Source: Hygrophila difformis (taxonomy: Eukaryota > Streptophyta > Magnoliopsida > Lamiales > Acanthaceae). From it: 64,000 bases of DNA. This document shows, piece by piece, positions 1 through 10,823 of the stretch; position 1 is the first letter of the stretch; every line of letters begins with the position of its first letter. The notes beneath the pieces were generated by a model that did no database searches, was not told where the DNA came from, and saw only the letters and a program-made list of their open reading frames with translations. The DNA lies in NCBI GenBank assembly GCA_030278955.1, contig JAOANR010000003.1, forward strand, positions 35,482,054-35,546,053, given 5' to 3'. The position numbers were made by a program, and so were the translations under genes.

Positions 1-888
1 CTTTGAGTTTTTCAAACATGATATTCATGAAGGATTGACAATAATGTTCGATTTGTAGACCCGATTCAGTGAGCATGTATCATTTCATTAAATACTGTCT
101 CGCGACCAGGCGTGGAGTCTTGCGACATGCAGCCCAGTCTCGCGCCACACCGCATGATATCGCGACACGAAGGCATGGCTGTGATGTGTGTGATCCTCGT
201 GACACGTGTGTGCCTCAGATCAAGGCCCATGGGCCTAGGGTTTTATCTCTATAAATATAGGGTGACCCAAGGTGCCAAGGGGATTCAGTTAGAAATTCAT
301 ACTCTTGAAGACAGTTTCGTGAGCTCAGTTTTAGGTTGATCTTAGTTTAGTTTAGTTTTTTTTTTTATGTATTATTTAATTTTTGCCCTAGCTTAGCTTA
401 GTTTAGTTTTAATTTCATGTTGGTTTTTCCATTTCAGTAGCTAGGTAGCCACTTTCTACCATGTTTTCTTGTTCTAAACTTTATTTTTAGGGTTTGAAAT
501 ACCCAAATGATGGGTATTATCAAACCCATTAATGAAAATGGGAAGTTAATCTTGATATGGTGTCCTAAATCATGAAATGGGTGTTTTAAACCCATGGATC
601 TTACTGTTTCTGTTTTCTTTTTGGTCATTTGACCATTATTTCTTATCTTTGGTTACTGTTTTCTTATTTTGGATCATGTTCATGTATGTGTGTGAGAAAA
701 CCCTAGTTTAGGATCCTGCTTTATTTTAAATATTGTTTTTAGTTAGGTTTATTTTTATTCAAGTATGTTCTAGCTAGATTCAATTTCTGTTTGGTTATTT
801 TTGGGTTAGCATAGCTTTTTGATCTGAAATAGGGTGAGATCACGTACAATGCATGCCACTGTTCCTGACATGCGTCCTGAACCACATC
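1..888. other. Upstream flank or 5' part of the Athila A1 LTR, no gene
   Basis: No credible coding sequence. Short frames at 69-339 have no recognisable domain and lie over motif-rich DNA. The segment around 100-180 already carries isolated copies of the CGCGAC / CTTGCGAC motif that becomes organised from 889 onward. A TATA-like box sits at 250-257. Whether this stretch belongs to a very long LTR or to flanking DNA cannot be decided because no LTR start with a matching target duplication was found. Confidence 0.4.
250..257 (+). promoter_or_regulatory. TATA-box-like motif
   Basis: TATAAATA within an otherwise ordinary AT context, about 640 bp upstream of the dyad-repeat array. If it is the LTR promoter, the array downstream would be transcribed. 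A second TATAAATA at 4240-4247 lies nearer the LTR end and is a competing candidate, so the assignment is tentative. Confidence 0.35.
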
Positions 889-1885
889 CTAGTCGCTAAC
901 TGCCTCCAGTCGTGAGACCACGTCTTGCGACTGGAGGGTAGTTTCGCGACACGGGTGTCTAACCACATTTGTCTTGTAATTTTGAAACCCCAGTCGTGAA
1001 GCAATCCTGTCGTGAACCCACGGTTCACGACTTACTTTTATGCCTAGCGACTGGGGACCAAAACCCTTTTATTTTTGTTCTGTAAGGCTCCAGTCGTGAT
1101 ACTCCTTTCGTCACTCCTGTCGTCAGGCCACGTCTCACGACACAATTCTAGTCTCACGACTGGAAAATTATGCCTCAGCGAATTTTTGAAAAACTCCCAG
1201 TCGCAAGACACTCCAGTCGTGAGACCATGTCTCACGACTCACTTTCAGTCTAGCGACTGGGGGGCCAACACTTAGAAATTATTTCATGAAAACCCAGTCG
1301 CAAGACTTTCATGTCGTGAGACCACATCTCACGACACAATTTTTTAGTCTCGCGACTGGGGTATCATATTCTTATTATATTTTATAAAAATCCCCACTCG
1401 CTAGACTCCTGTCGTGAGACGTGTCCTGTCGTGAGACCACGTCTCACGACACACTTTTGATGTCTCGCGACTGGGAACCCATATACTTAGAAAATTTTGT
1501 TAATTCATCCCAGTCGCTAGACTCCTGTCATGAGACCATGTCTCACGACACAATTCCTGTCTAGCGACTGGACCTCCATGACTTAGCAAATATTTCTCAA
1601 ATTCACTAGTCGTCAGACCCATGTCGCGGAACCTAGGTTCGCGACATAATTTATGGTATCATGACTAGGTTCTCACCCCTTTTTAATTCCAAAAATTCTA
1701 TCTTCCAGCCCCCATGTCGCAAGACTCCTGTCGTCAGACCATGTCTCACGACACACTTTTGTCTAGCGACATGGAAACCTAAATTTCCAAAAAATTCAAA
1801 TTCTTTTATTTCCCACCCCCTCATGTCGTGATTCTCCCGTCGTGAACCCACGACGCAATTTTCTATCTCACGACATGCATGACAC
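889..1885. repeat. Tandem array of about 100-bp nested dyad units
   Basis: About nine to ten diverged units start near 889, 987, 1091, 1195, 1291, 1391, 1508, 1603, 1705 and 1817. Each has an outer pair of arms of the type CCAGTCGCNAGAC ... GTCTNGCGACTGG and an inner pair of the type GTCGTGAGACC ... GTCTCACGAC, so each unit could fold as two nested hairpins. Units are separated by AT-rich linkers of about 30-40 bp. In the last units the outer arm changes to CATGTCG/CGACATG on both sides together, which keeps the pairing. Confidence 0.85.
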
Positions 1886-4251
1886 TCCCTTACCAAATTT
1901 TATGTTTCTCCATATCCGACCATTAATTAATTGAACCCTTAAGTCATTAATTAATTATTATGATTAGCATTAATTAAAATCAATAATTACCATGATTAAA
2001 GGATCTTTGTTCAATTCTTACTAAAATATTTTTCTATAAACAAAACCTTGATGCCTTAAGCAGATGATCCGGACTGTAATTAATTATGGTATGAAGGATT
2101 ATTTAAGTCATCAATTATGGATTAATTCCATACCCTTGCATGAGAAACCGATGTCTCTCATGCAAGGCATTTTGTCTTCTGTTATTTTATTTTATTTTAT
2201 TTTGTCTTTTCCGTGTTGTGTGAAACAGTTAGTAAGGAATATATCAGACTAATGTTGGCGGATATTTCCACACGGATAAATTAGCTCGTAGTCTGAATAT
2301 TAATTACTTGTTGTTATTTTGCATGGTCCGGATAGTGGTCGGTGGAAGCCTTAGCGGTTCATCCATCCGGGATTATAATAGCTGCTCAGCTGACTCCTAT
2401 CCGGATACAGTTTATTTTTCTTATCTTAATTTTCAAACCCGAATTCTGATCTGTAATAGGACTTAGTCGATATCTGTCAATATCGTCTGATAAATATTAC
2501 AGAAAAGAAACATGTAGGTTTTTCCGGATTCACAGACAGTAGAGGCCCAACTGGTAGCGACACTGCCATTATAGGGTTTCTGCCATCTAAAATCATTCCA
2601 CCCTAATGATTAGGGAATTGGACCACAGATAACTGCAATCCAATTAACTCTAATTATTTCGACATCTTTTTAGCCAAAACTCTTCTGACCTCCGACTATT
2701 CCATTTCTGTGTCTCATATTCTGTCTAGACCCACCCTTATATTTTGGGTCAATTTATTTTACACTTCATTATACACTTATGCATGCTATTATTATGTAAT
2801 TATTGTGGTCAATCTTATTTTGGGATTCTTCCCTTGGACATAGAAGTCCAGATTTTAAATCAGATATTGCATATTAAATTTCCAACAAAAATTCATTTAT
2901 AAAAGCCGAATGTAAGTAAGGGATAAATTCCTCAGTTATGTCTAGTTCATATTCTATCAAGGGTTGATTTTGGGAAGCTAGAAGCAGAGTCAGCAATTAG
3001 GTCTCACCTAGACTGAAAGGGTCTGCGTTCTTATTGAGAGTCTAGTACCTGTTTAGGGAATGGTTTTCAAATTCATTATTTTCCAAAATTACTGTATGTT
3101 GGAAATCTGGTATTAAATATTACACTGAGATGGGATCCACTTGGATTCAAATACGGCGTGATAGATAATTCTAGAGGAACAACACTCAGGCCTTGGTTAT
3201 TTTCTAAGACAAGGTTGAGTTCCTTTCAACTGCTATCCTCTTCTGCCAAAGCCTATTTTTGAGTCCTGAGTGAGTGCATCCGGAACGAACTAATTTATTA
3301 TTTTGTTTCATTAGTTTGTATCTCATAACCACCCGGAAGGAAGTGAACACTGTGAGCGGTTCACCGAGATCCGGGAATTCTTGATCCACATCCGGTCATC
3401 CTGACTGGGGGCTCTTCTTATACTACCAGGGTAAAACTTTTGAAACCTCCGAGTGATAGGATTTTAAATGCTTTCTTTACCGCTTTCTTTTAAATGCTTT
3501 CTTTAGAGGTCACTCGGATGTATTGAGAGTAGCGAAACTACTTCTAGGTTTGAGAGTTATGGGATAGTTCAGGCTCAGTTAAAATCTTTGTGTGTGACAT
3601 GGGGGAATGATAGCAGTACTTGGCATTTCAATTAATGATCTGTCAGGTATTGCTTGTCCACCACAGATGAAATAACATACCTTGGCCGGGGCAGTTATGA
3701 ATTTGTGGTATCTTAGAATTTATGGTCTTAAGAACATGTAAACTCGTACTGTAAGTACCTGTCTGTTAAAGGGAACATAGTAATGAGAGCATGAGAATTA
3801 GCTATCTGACAGGATTATCCCAAACAAAGATCTGTGTATAGAAATGGAAGTTTAATTATGTCTTGTCTGAATCTTGTCCAATTTTTATTATTTTCTCCCT
3901 GTCCCTTCTGACCCACTTTTGAATCAGCTTCATAGTTAGTATAGCGTAAATTTATGGCTTTCTTAGAATAATTTCTACTGTTTTCATAGGATAATTTTAA
4001 AAGCTCTCTTAGACCTAGTTATAATTGCTTTTTAGTATAGATCTACCTGCTTTCTAGAATAGATTTAATATGCTTTGTAGGATAATTTTATCTGCTTTCA
4101 TAATGTTGTTTCAATTCAGTCAAGTAGATGATAGTTTCAATCTTTTAAACTGATTAGAGCAATACGAGTGGAAAATCTGATAAAACGGTGTGGGACCTGC
4201 TTCTATCGCACATCCTCCAGTGAACGATCCGGTCTTACCTATAAATATTGC
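1886..4251. other. Non-coding stretch upstream of the A1 LTR end
   Basis: No open frame with a recognisable domain on either strand. The sequence is moderately AT-rich with many in-frame stops. Its position between the dyad array and the LTR terminus suggests LTR (U3/R) sequence of the Athila element, but only the last 187 bp can be proven by a second copy. A short AT dinucleotide run lies further downstream near 4513-4528. Confidence 0.4.
4240..4247 (+). promoter_or_regulatory. TATA-box-like motif close to LTR end
   Basis: TATAAATA ends 5 bp before the start of the 187-bp segment duplicated at 10051. With this TATA box the duplicated segment would correspond roughly to R plus U5, an ordinary arrangement for a plant LTR. 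Function is inferred from position only. Confidence 0.4.
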
Positions 4252-4438
4252 AATTTTTGACACCGTGCACTTTCGGGCCACAGTTTCTTAACACCAGTAT
4301 AAAAACGTGACAACCTAAATATATCCATAATCCCAACTCCATCTTCATAAATTTGTTTCTTTAAATAAAACCTAAACCGGGATTCATTATTATTCTATTT
4401 TCGAAAATACTCGTGGTTGGAAATTGTCAAAAGTTTCA
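4252..4438 (+). repeat. 3' terminus of the A1 5' LTR
   Basis: This segment is repeated with few differences at 10051-10238. It ends in CA immediately before the primer-binding site, as an LTR must. Shared landmarks include ACACCGTG, TTTCGGGCCACAG and AAAAGTTTCA. The duplicated segment is only the end of the LTR; the 5' boundary of the LTR is not visible. Confidence 0.8.
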
Positions 4439-4456
4439 TGGCGCCGTTGTCGGGGA
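4439..4456 (+). other. Primer-binding site, tRNA-Asp type
   Basis: TGGCGCCGTTGTCGGGGA differs by one base from the complement of the 3' end of plant tRNA-Asp, the primer typical of Athila-group elements. It abuts the LTR terminal CA directly. Confidence 0.9.
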
Positions 4457-4559
4457 GGATGCATCACCGTTTTATTTAGAGAACTACATTCCTGATTGCT
4501 CATAGTTAGCTTATATATATATATATATCTTATCCACCGAACCATTTCTAACCAGAGGA

Positions 4560-6766
4560 TTGTACAGGTACTGTCATTGCTGGAACCACTGTTCTATGCA
4601 AAGGACAAAAGATACACCAGCAGAGATCCCGTTGAATTCCGAAATCGAGAGAACAACCAGACTCCTACGAGCACAGGCTAGAATACGCAAGGAACGGGAA
4701 AGGCAGGCTTTATTTTCTCCGAGTACTAGTAGTGATATTTCTGACATGGCAGATAACCAAGGCATTCCCTCGATCATACCACCAAACCCACCACTCCAAA
4801 ATATCTAAGAGGATCCCGAAGACGTTAATGACGAGAATTTGGACGATCCCCTTCCTTAGGTCATTCAGGGAGGTGGGAACATACCAAATATCGAGCATTA
4901 ACCCTTCGAGGTCCCCCAAAATAATCAAAACTTCCAAAACAACCAAACTTCCAAAACCAGCAGTATCAGAATCCAAACCAGTATAATCCAAACCAGTATC
5001 CACCAAACCTACAAGATCATAATGGCCCAAGAAACTTCTACCCTAACCAGAACTTCAATCCACAAGACCAAAACCAAGGACAGTACCAAGGGCAGTACCC
5101 AGGAGGTCAAGGGAACAATTAGCAGCCTGCTGCTGCTGATTACATGCAGCCTATAGTAGAGCCATACTTGAACGTGCCGGGCAGAGCACCAATCGCAGCA
5201 AGGAATTTTGAGCTGAAGCCCACTTTAATCAATTTGGTGCAGAATAGCCAGTTCGCAAGGGGCAACCATGAGGATCCACACGACCATCTGGCAACATTCT
5301 TGGAACTCTGCAACACGATCAAGAACCAGGGCGTCTCGCAGAATACTATTAGGATGATGTTGTTCCCGTTCTCGTTGTGCAGTGGAGCAAAAACCTGGTA
5401 CAAGTCAATGCCGGTAAATCAGAGGAGCAGCTGGGAGGACATAGTAAGAAATTTTTCTGAGTTTAAGATGAAACCAGATGAATCTTTGTATGACGCTAAG
5501 GAGAGATTCATGAATTTGCTAAGAAAGTGTCCTTAGCATGGTTTTTAGGGATGGGAGCAGTTAAGAAAATTCTACAATGGGCTGACACCGGCGTGGAAGC
5601 ACATGCTGGATGCAGCAGGAGGACAGCACCTGTTGCACATGCCCATGGATCAAGCATGGGCTAAAATTGAGACAATGAGTGTAAACCGGTCTGTATTAAA
5701 TGATGATAATGTTAATGATCCCCCTCCCCGTGGACTTTGTGCTGTAGGTACAGCAGAAAAATCCGATCTTGAGAAGCTGCAAGAACATGTGGCGACATTG
5801 GCTGTAAACCAGGGAGCAGGGAGCTCAGCACAAGGACAGCAAACAGATGTAATCTGTGGATTATGTCAGGGTGCTCACGCAACTGACACATGTGAACAGA
5901 TTGCAGCTGAAAGCTGTAATTTTGCAGGAGCTTTCCCGAACCAACACCCGAACATTTCTTACTCCAACAACAATGCCCTAAATTCAAACCTATTGAATAA
6001 GCCACAACAATTCAACCCTCAGCAGAATCAAGGATTCCACCAAAACAGGGGCCAGAATATCCAGAATCAGAACCAAAATTTCCAACCCCAGATCCAACAA
6101 AGGCCCCCTCATAACCAAAACTTCCAGCAGCCCAACCAGAATTTCCAGAACTTCCAGCCCCAGTTTGTCCCCAACTAAGGCCATTGGAACCAAAACCAGA
6201 ATCAGAATCAGGTTCAAAAGCCACCATCAAGGCTGGAGAACCTGATGACTGATTTTATTACAAGCCAAAAGGAGATTAATGCCCAACTGCAGGCCTTCAT
6301 AAGGAATGTGGAGACCCAAGTAACTCAGATGGCTAGTGAACTGCAGAAGAGGGACAAGGGAGCATTGCCAAGCACTGCGGAGAAGAACCCGCAGTGCAAG
6401 GCAATAACCGTTAAATCTGGAAAAGTTTTGGTTGGGCCAAAAGGGAAGGAGACTGGAAAAGAAATTGGGAAAGATGATACTGTTGATGAGGAAGCAATTG
6501 ATGCCGAAAAAGAGACAGTCGAACTGCAGACTGAAACTGCATCAGAAGAGGCTGAAAACGGTAATGGAGAATGTACAACTTCTGCCCCTTTACCACCAAA
6601 ACACGATAACAATAAATTCATGCCAAAGATTCCGTACCCAGCAAGGCTGAAAAATAAACAACAAGACCTGAAGTTTGAAAATTTTTTGAAAAGACTGCAA
6701 GAAGTTGAGATTACTATTCCACTCCTTGAAATGATTTCTGAAATGCCAACCTATGCTAAGTTCTAA
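4560..6766 (+). pseudogene. Athila-type gag (A1), broken by stops
   Basis: Gag region of a Ty3/gypsy Athila-type element. An N-terminal piece at 4560-4808 contains the usual SEIERTTRLLR signature and ends at a TAA; a frame change separates it from the rest. From 5144 the reading frame is constant and contains a retrotransposon gag domain (WYKSMP, SSWEDIVRNFSEFKM, FYNGLTPAWKHMLDAAGG). A zinc-knuckle-like CGLCQGAHATDTC (CX2CX3HX4C) follows, then a long Asn/Gln-rich tract and a charged linker ending in MPTYAKF. In-frame stops occur at 5534-5536, 5546-5548, 6176-6178 and 6764-6766. Several sit where relatives have Glu or Gln, so simple substitutions explain them. It cannot make a full Gag. Assignment to Athila rests on the PBS, the gag signature and the RT motif downstream. 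Confidence 0.88.
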
Positions 6767-7345
6767 AAAGAAATGATTTCAGGCAAAAGAAAGGTTGAGC
6801 AGGAAGAATTGGTGGTACTCAACAGTACTTGCAGCGCAGTTATCCAAAAGAAACTGCCTGAGAAAAAGGAAGATCCTGGCTGCTACACTCTCCCGATCCG
6901 AATCGGCCAAATCAATGCATGAATAGGACTGTGTGATCTCGGATCCAGCATTAATGTAATGCCATTGGCTATGGCAAAACGTCTCAAGCTTGGAATTGTG
7001 GAGCGAATCAAAACGAGGCTACAGCTTGCAGACAGGTCGATCACACAGCCCATCGGGATCCTGAGAGATGTCGTGATCAGAGCAGGCAGTACTCCATTCC
7101 CAGTGGACTTCATTATCTTGGACATCGAGGAGGACTCTGACATGCCTCTCATCTTGGGAAGGCCATTCTTGGCCACTGGCGGAGCCTTGATCGATGCTAA
7201 ATCTGGGAAAGTGATGCTCCGTGTAGATAGAAAGGAAGTGGTCTTCGATATGGCCAAATTGTAGAAATTTCCAAGCGACAGTTCTTGTTTTCCGTTTGAT
7301 GATGTAATAGTTAGGGGAGAGCTAGACTCTGACAATGGGGATGTA
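6767..7345 (+). pseudogene. Athila-type aspartic protease region (A1)
   Basis: This stretch continues the gag frame. It has the Athila-type linker (SGKRKVEQEELVVLNSTCSA, DPGCYTLPIRIG) and then the protease core with the DLGSS active-site motif (the D-S/T-G equivalent of this clade) and the flap/late motif LGRPFLATGGALID. An in-frame TGA at 6920-6922 precedes the active site by a few residues and a TAG at 7262-7264 follows the domain. In active relatives protease is part of a single gag-pol polyprotein that it cleaves during particle maturation. Confidence 0.85.
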
Positions 7346-8551
7346 ATGACGATGGATGAACTTTCAAAGCAGGTACTGAAGCCTGCAGGCACGGAGCAAG
7401 AAGGGTGCAGCGCCGTTTACTTCGCCGACCCTGGAACTGGGGATTTGGAGGAGTTTGACGGTGCCGAATTCCATGAAGACGCCGACCAGAAGGAGGCGGA
7501 TCCTGTGCTGATGCAGGATCCGAAAGTTAAATCTGATCTTCTTCCACCCATTTCTCGAAAATTACTTCCATCAATGGAATGCCCACCAGAGATAGAACTA
7601 AAAGTGCTACCGGACCATCTTAAGTATGTGTTTCTCGCTGAACATAAAATGTTGCCGGTAATTGTGTCAGCTAAGCTGACACATGATCAAGAAAATGCTC
7701 TGGTGGGAGTGCTTAAAAAATATGTGCGTGCAATCGGTTGGACCATTTCTGATATCAAAGCAATAAGCCCTTCTGTTTGTATGCACAGGATTTTTATGGA
7801 GGAAAATTTCAAACCCTCGCGCCAGCCCCAACGACGTTTGAACCCACCCATGCAGGAAGTGGTAAGAAAAGAGGTGATCAAGCTATTAGATGCTGGTATC
7901 ATCTACCCGATTTCTGACAGCAAATGGGTTAGTCCCGTGCAGGTCGTTCCGAAGCGGGGTGGGATGTACATTACCAAGAATGAACAAGGAGAGGAAATTG
8001 CAACAAGGCCGGTCACCGGATGGAGGGTCTGCATAGACTACCGGAAGCTGAACGAGGCCACGCGCAATGACCATTTTCCTTTACCTTTTATCGATCAAAT
8101 GTTGGAACGGTTGGCGGGAAGGGAATTTTATTGTTTTCTTGATGGGTACTCTGGATATAATCAAATTGTGATTGCAAGTGAGGATCACGAAAAAACAACT
8201 TTTACATGCCATTATGGCACTTTTGCCTATAGGCGCATGCCTTTCGGTTTATGCAATGCACCAGCGACTTTTCAAAGATGCATGATATCTATATTCTCTG
8301 AATTTATCGAAAAATGCATTGAGGTCTTCATGGATGACTTCTCTGTATATGGAGATACGTTTGATGAATGTTTGACCAATCTTACTAAGATATTAAAGAG
8401 ATGTGAGGATACTAACTTGGATTTAAACTGGGAAAAGTGCCATTTTATGGTCACTGCGGGCATAGTGTTAGGTCACCCCATCTCACGTGCAGGCATTGAG
8501 GTCACCCCAACTGGAAAAAATGCATTGAGGTTTTTACCGGAGATTCATTAA
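7346..8551 (+). pseudogene. Athila-type reverse transcriptase (A1)
   Basis: This is the longest open segment of the element (401 codons), in the same frame as gag and protease. Domain order is an N-terminal linker (LKKYVRAIGWTISDI), the RT palm entry (GWRVCIDYRKLNEATR), FPLPFIDQMLERLAG, the first catalytic Asp in CFLDGYSGYNQ, and the catalytic motif FMDDFSVYG typical of Athila-group RTs. Near 8510-8551 the frame is lost: part of the connection domain is missing and the following [12 protein letters not shown] segment is in another frame with a stop. A small deletion plus frameshift therefore separates RT from RNase H. Confidence 0.93.
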
Positions 8552-9120
8552 GGATTTCTCTATAATTGCCAAGCCGCTCACTAACCTTCTTTGTAAAGAA
8601 AATTCTTTTGTAATAAATGAAGCGTGTGTCCAAGCCTTTGACACGCTCAAAAAGATGTTGGCTTCTGCTCCAATTGTACAACCACCCGATTGGTCAATAC
8701 CATTCGAGGTGATGTGTGATGCAAGTGGTCTTGCAGTAGGTCCAGTTTTAGGGCAACATAAGGATGGGAGACGTTGCGTAATTCATTACACAAGTCACGC
8801 CTTGAATGAAGCCCAAATAAACTACACCACTACAGAAAAAGAGATGTATGTTGTAGTATTTGCGTTTGACAAGTTCAGACAGTACGTTATCGGTACAAAG
8901 ACTATAGTATACACTGACCACAGTGCACTCAGATACTTGTTCAGCAAGCAAGATGCAAAACCTCGTTTAATCAGGTGGGTGCTATTGCTGCAGGAGTTTG
9001 ACATCGTAATAAAAGATAGGCGAGGTCGAGATAATGGTGCTGCTGACCACTTATCTCGATTAGAAAATGATAAAAATGAGAAAGCCGTCAATGAAGAGTT
9101 TCCAGACGAACAGTTGTTCG
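8552..9120 (+). pseudogene. Athila-type RNase H (A1)
   Basis: RNase H of the retrotransposon type follows the broken connection domain and is open from 8655 in the +3 frame. Recognisable blocks are [17 protein letters not shown] (first catalytic Asp), [20 protein letters not shown] (catalytic Glu), [11 protein letters not shown] (Asp) and the end block AADHLSRLE. The domain degrades the RNA strand of the RNA:DNA hybrid during reverse transcription. All acidic blocks are visible, although the domain is disconnected from RT by the upstream frameshift. Confidence 0.9.
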
Positions 9121-10050
9121 CATTACATTTGCACGATCAAGCTTGTCCACGGTTTTCCGACATTGCTAACTTCTTGGCATGTGGAATAATCCCACTATTT
9201 TCAAGCCATCATCTCAAGAATAAGTTCAACCGAGATGTATTATATTACTTTTGGGAAGAACCTTATCTCTTTAAGCACTGCGCTGATTCTATAATCAGGC
9301 GATGTGTGACTGAGCATGAAGCCTATCAAATTGTTAGAAAATGCCATGAATCAGATTATGGAGGTTATCACGGTCCTACTCGAACGGCCCACAAGGTCCT
9401 CGAGTGTGGATTTTATTGGCCTCACATCTATGAGGATTGCAAGACATTTGTGAAAGCTTGCGACAGGTGCCAAAGGTTAGGAAACATTTCCAAGAGGGAT
9501 GAAATGCCTCAGAAAGGAATTCTTACTCTTGAGATCTTTGATGTTTGGGGCATTGACTTCTTGGGACCGTTTCCACCATCTGGTGGAAACCAGTACATCT
9601 TGGTAGCTGTCGATTACGTGTCCAAATGGGTCGAGGCTGTCGCATTACCAACCAATGATGGTAGCCAAGTCATAAAGTTCCTCAAGAACACCATTTTTAA
9701 TCGATTTGGCATACCTAGGGTGATAATATCTGATGGAGGAACACATTTGTTAATAAATCCTTTGAGAACCTAATGCTTAAAATGGAATCCTCCATAAGAT
9801 AGGCACGCCTTATCATCCCCAGACAAGTGGTCAAGTCGAGGTATCCTATCGCGAGGTCAAACATATACTCGAAGCCACTGTCGGGAGAACCCGTAAGGAT
9901 TGGGCACGTAAGCTCAATGATGCTCTATGGGCATATCGCACAGCATATAAGACTCCCATTGGGATGTCTCCATACAGGCTTATCTTCGGAAAAGCTTGTC
10001 ATTTGCTCGTAGAGTTAGAGCATAAAGCTTACTGGGCCGTTAAAACGCTT
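9121..10050 (+). pseudogene. Athila-type integrase, 3' truncated (A1)
   Basis: In frame with RNase H up to a stop at 9773. It shows an H2C2 zinc-binding region ([10 protein letters not shown] ... CDRCQRLG) and the integrase core with the first Asp ([14 protein letters not shown]) and second Asp (IISDGG). After 9773 the homology continues in shifted frames ([13 protein letters not shown], [33 protein letters not shown]) and stops abruptly at 10050. There it is joined to an LTR terminus with no C-terminal domain, polypurine tract or U3 between. The element cannot integrate. Confidence 0.9.
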
Positions 10051-10238
10051 AATTTTTGACACCGTGCGCTTTCGGGCCACAGTTTCTTAACACGAGTAAT
10101 AAAAACGTGACAACCTAAATATATCCTTAATCCCAACTCCATCTTCATAAATTGATTTCTTTAAATAAAACCTAAACTGGGATTCATTATTATTCTATTT
10201 TCTAAAATACTCGTGGTTGGAAATTATCAAAAGTTTCA
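10051..10238 (+). repeat. LTR terminus fused to integrase (A1 3' end)
   Basis: Second copy of the 187-bp LTR end at 4252-4438, ending in the same TTTCA. It begins immediately after the integrase coding remnant, so the rest of pol, the polypurine tract and most of the 3' LTR are missing. The AATTTTTGAC at the join resembles the integrase sequence expected there, which suggests microhomology. Confidence 0.85.
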
Positions 10239-10465
10239 TTGAGATTGCTATGCGATCGTGAAAAGAAAAATATGTACTTGAGATTGCTTTGCAATCGTGA
10301 AAAACTTGAGACACTTGATCTTGAAGTAGCGGGAAATTAAAAGACTTATATGCTTTGATTATTAAATTGTCTATTGCCTTTAAATTCTTGTTCACTTTTA
10401 TTTTAGCTGCTAAATATGTACTTGAGATTGCTTTCCTCCTTCATTCTGCTTAATTCCTCAAGAAT
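10239..10465. repeat. Fragment resembling the chromovirus LTR
   Basis: Contains two copies of a GAGATTGCNNTGCNATCGTGAAAA unit and a GGGAAATTAAAAGACTT block. Similar blocks occur in the chromovirus-like LTRs of this window, for example near 28140-28190 and 43020-43080 on the other strand. It is interpreted as a small LTR scrap between A1 and the viral remnant. Confidence 0.5.
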
Positions 10466-10823
10466 TTATTCTTTAGGAATTAATTGCATATCCACAACAT
10501 TACAAGTAAGTTCCATAGGGATTGCAAACTCACATGCACTTACCTTGTAGATGATGTTATGTCTTCTCTGGTTGAGTCCCATCTGATTAAGTACTCGTCC
10601 AATCCCGCCGATTCTAAATCCATCATATGGGCTGAGGTTGGAATCTTGTCGCATTATTCTTTCCATGGTTCAATTCGAGATCGTCATCCTTGAAAAGAAT
10701 CCAGATAGGTTTTCAGTTGTTTGAATCCTGTCCTCTTCAGTTAGACTCGGTTGAAGATCCATCTGAATATAGTCTGAGTCACTTGTTAATTCTTCCTCGT
10801 AAATGCTTCATCCGAGGGGATGT
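10466..10823 (-). pseudogene. Possible continuation of the caulimovirid remnant
   Basis: On the minus strand, just beyond the coat-protein stop, an acidic segment (IYEEELTSDSDY) runs into a frame ending at 10466 with one stop between. An acidic stretch next to a coat protein fits a caulimovirid, but no domain is recognised in the last 66 codons. A translated search against caulimovirid polyproteins would decide. Confidence 0.35.

Noticed and set aside
69..339. Two overlapping ORFs near the window start
   Set aside because: Compositional frames over CGCGAC-motif DNA, with no domain.
889..1885. CRISPR-like appearance of the regularly spaced dyads
   Set aside because: Units are diverged, about 100 bp, with nested palindromes and AT-rich linkers; the genome is a plant and no cas genes exist.
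840..1896. Short ORFs on both strands within the dyad array
   Set aside because: They follow the tandem repeat and have no independent support.
3..10243. TTGAG at 3-7 and 10239-10243 as the A1 target duplication
   Set aside because: The left copy is not followed by a TG LTR start and the match is too short to be meaningful; 10239 also reads TTGAG within another LTR scrap.
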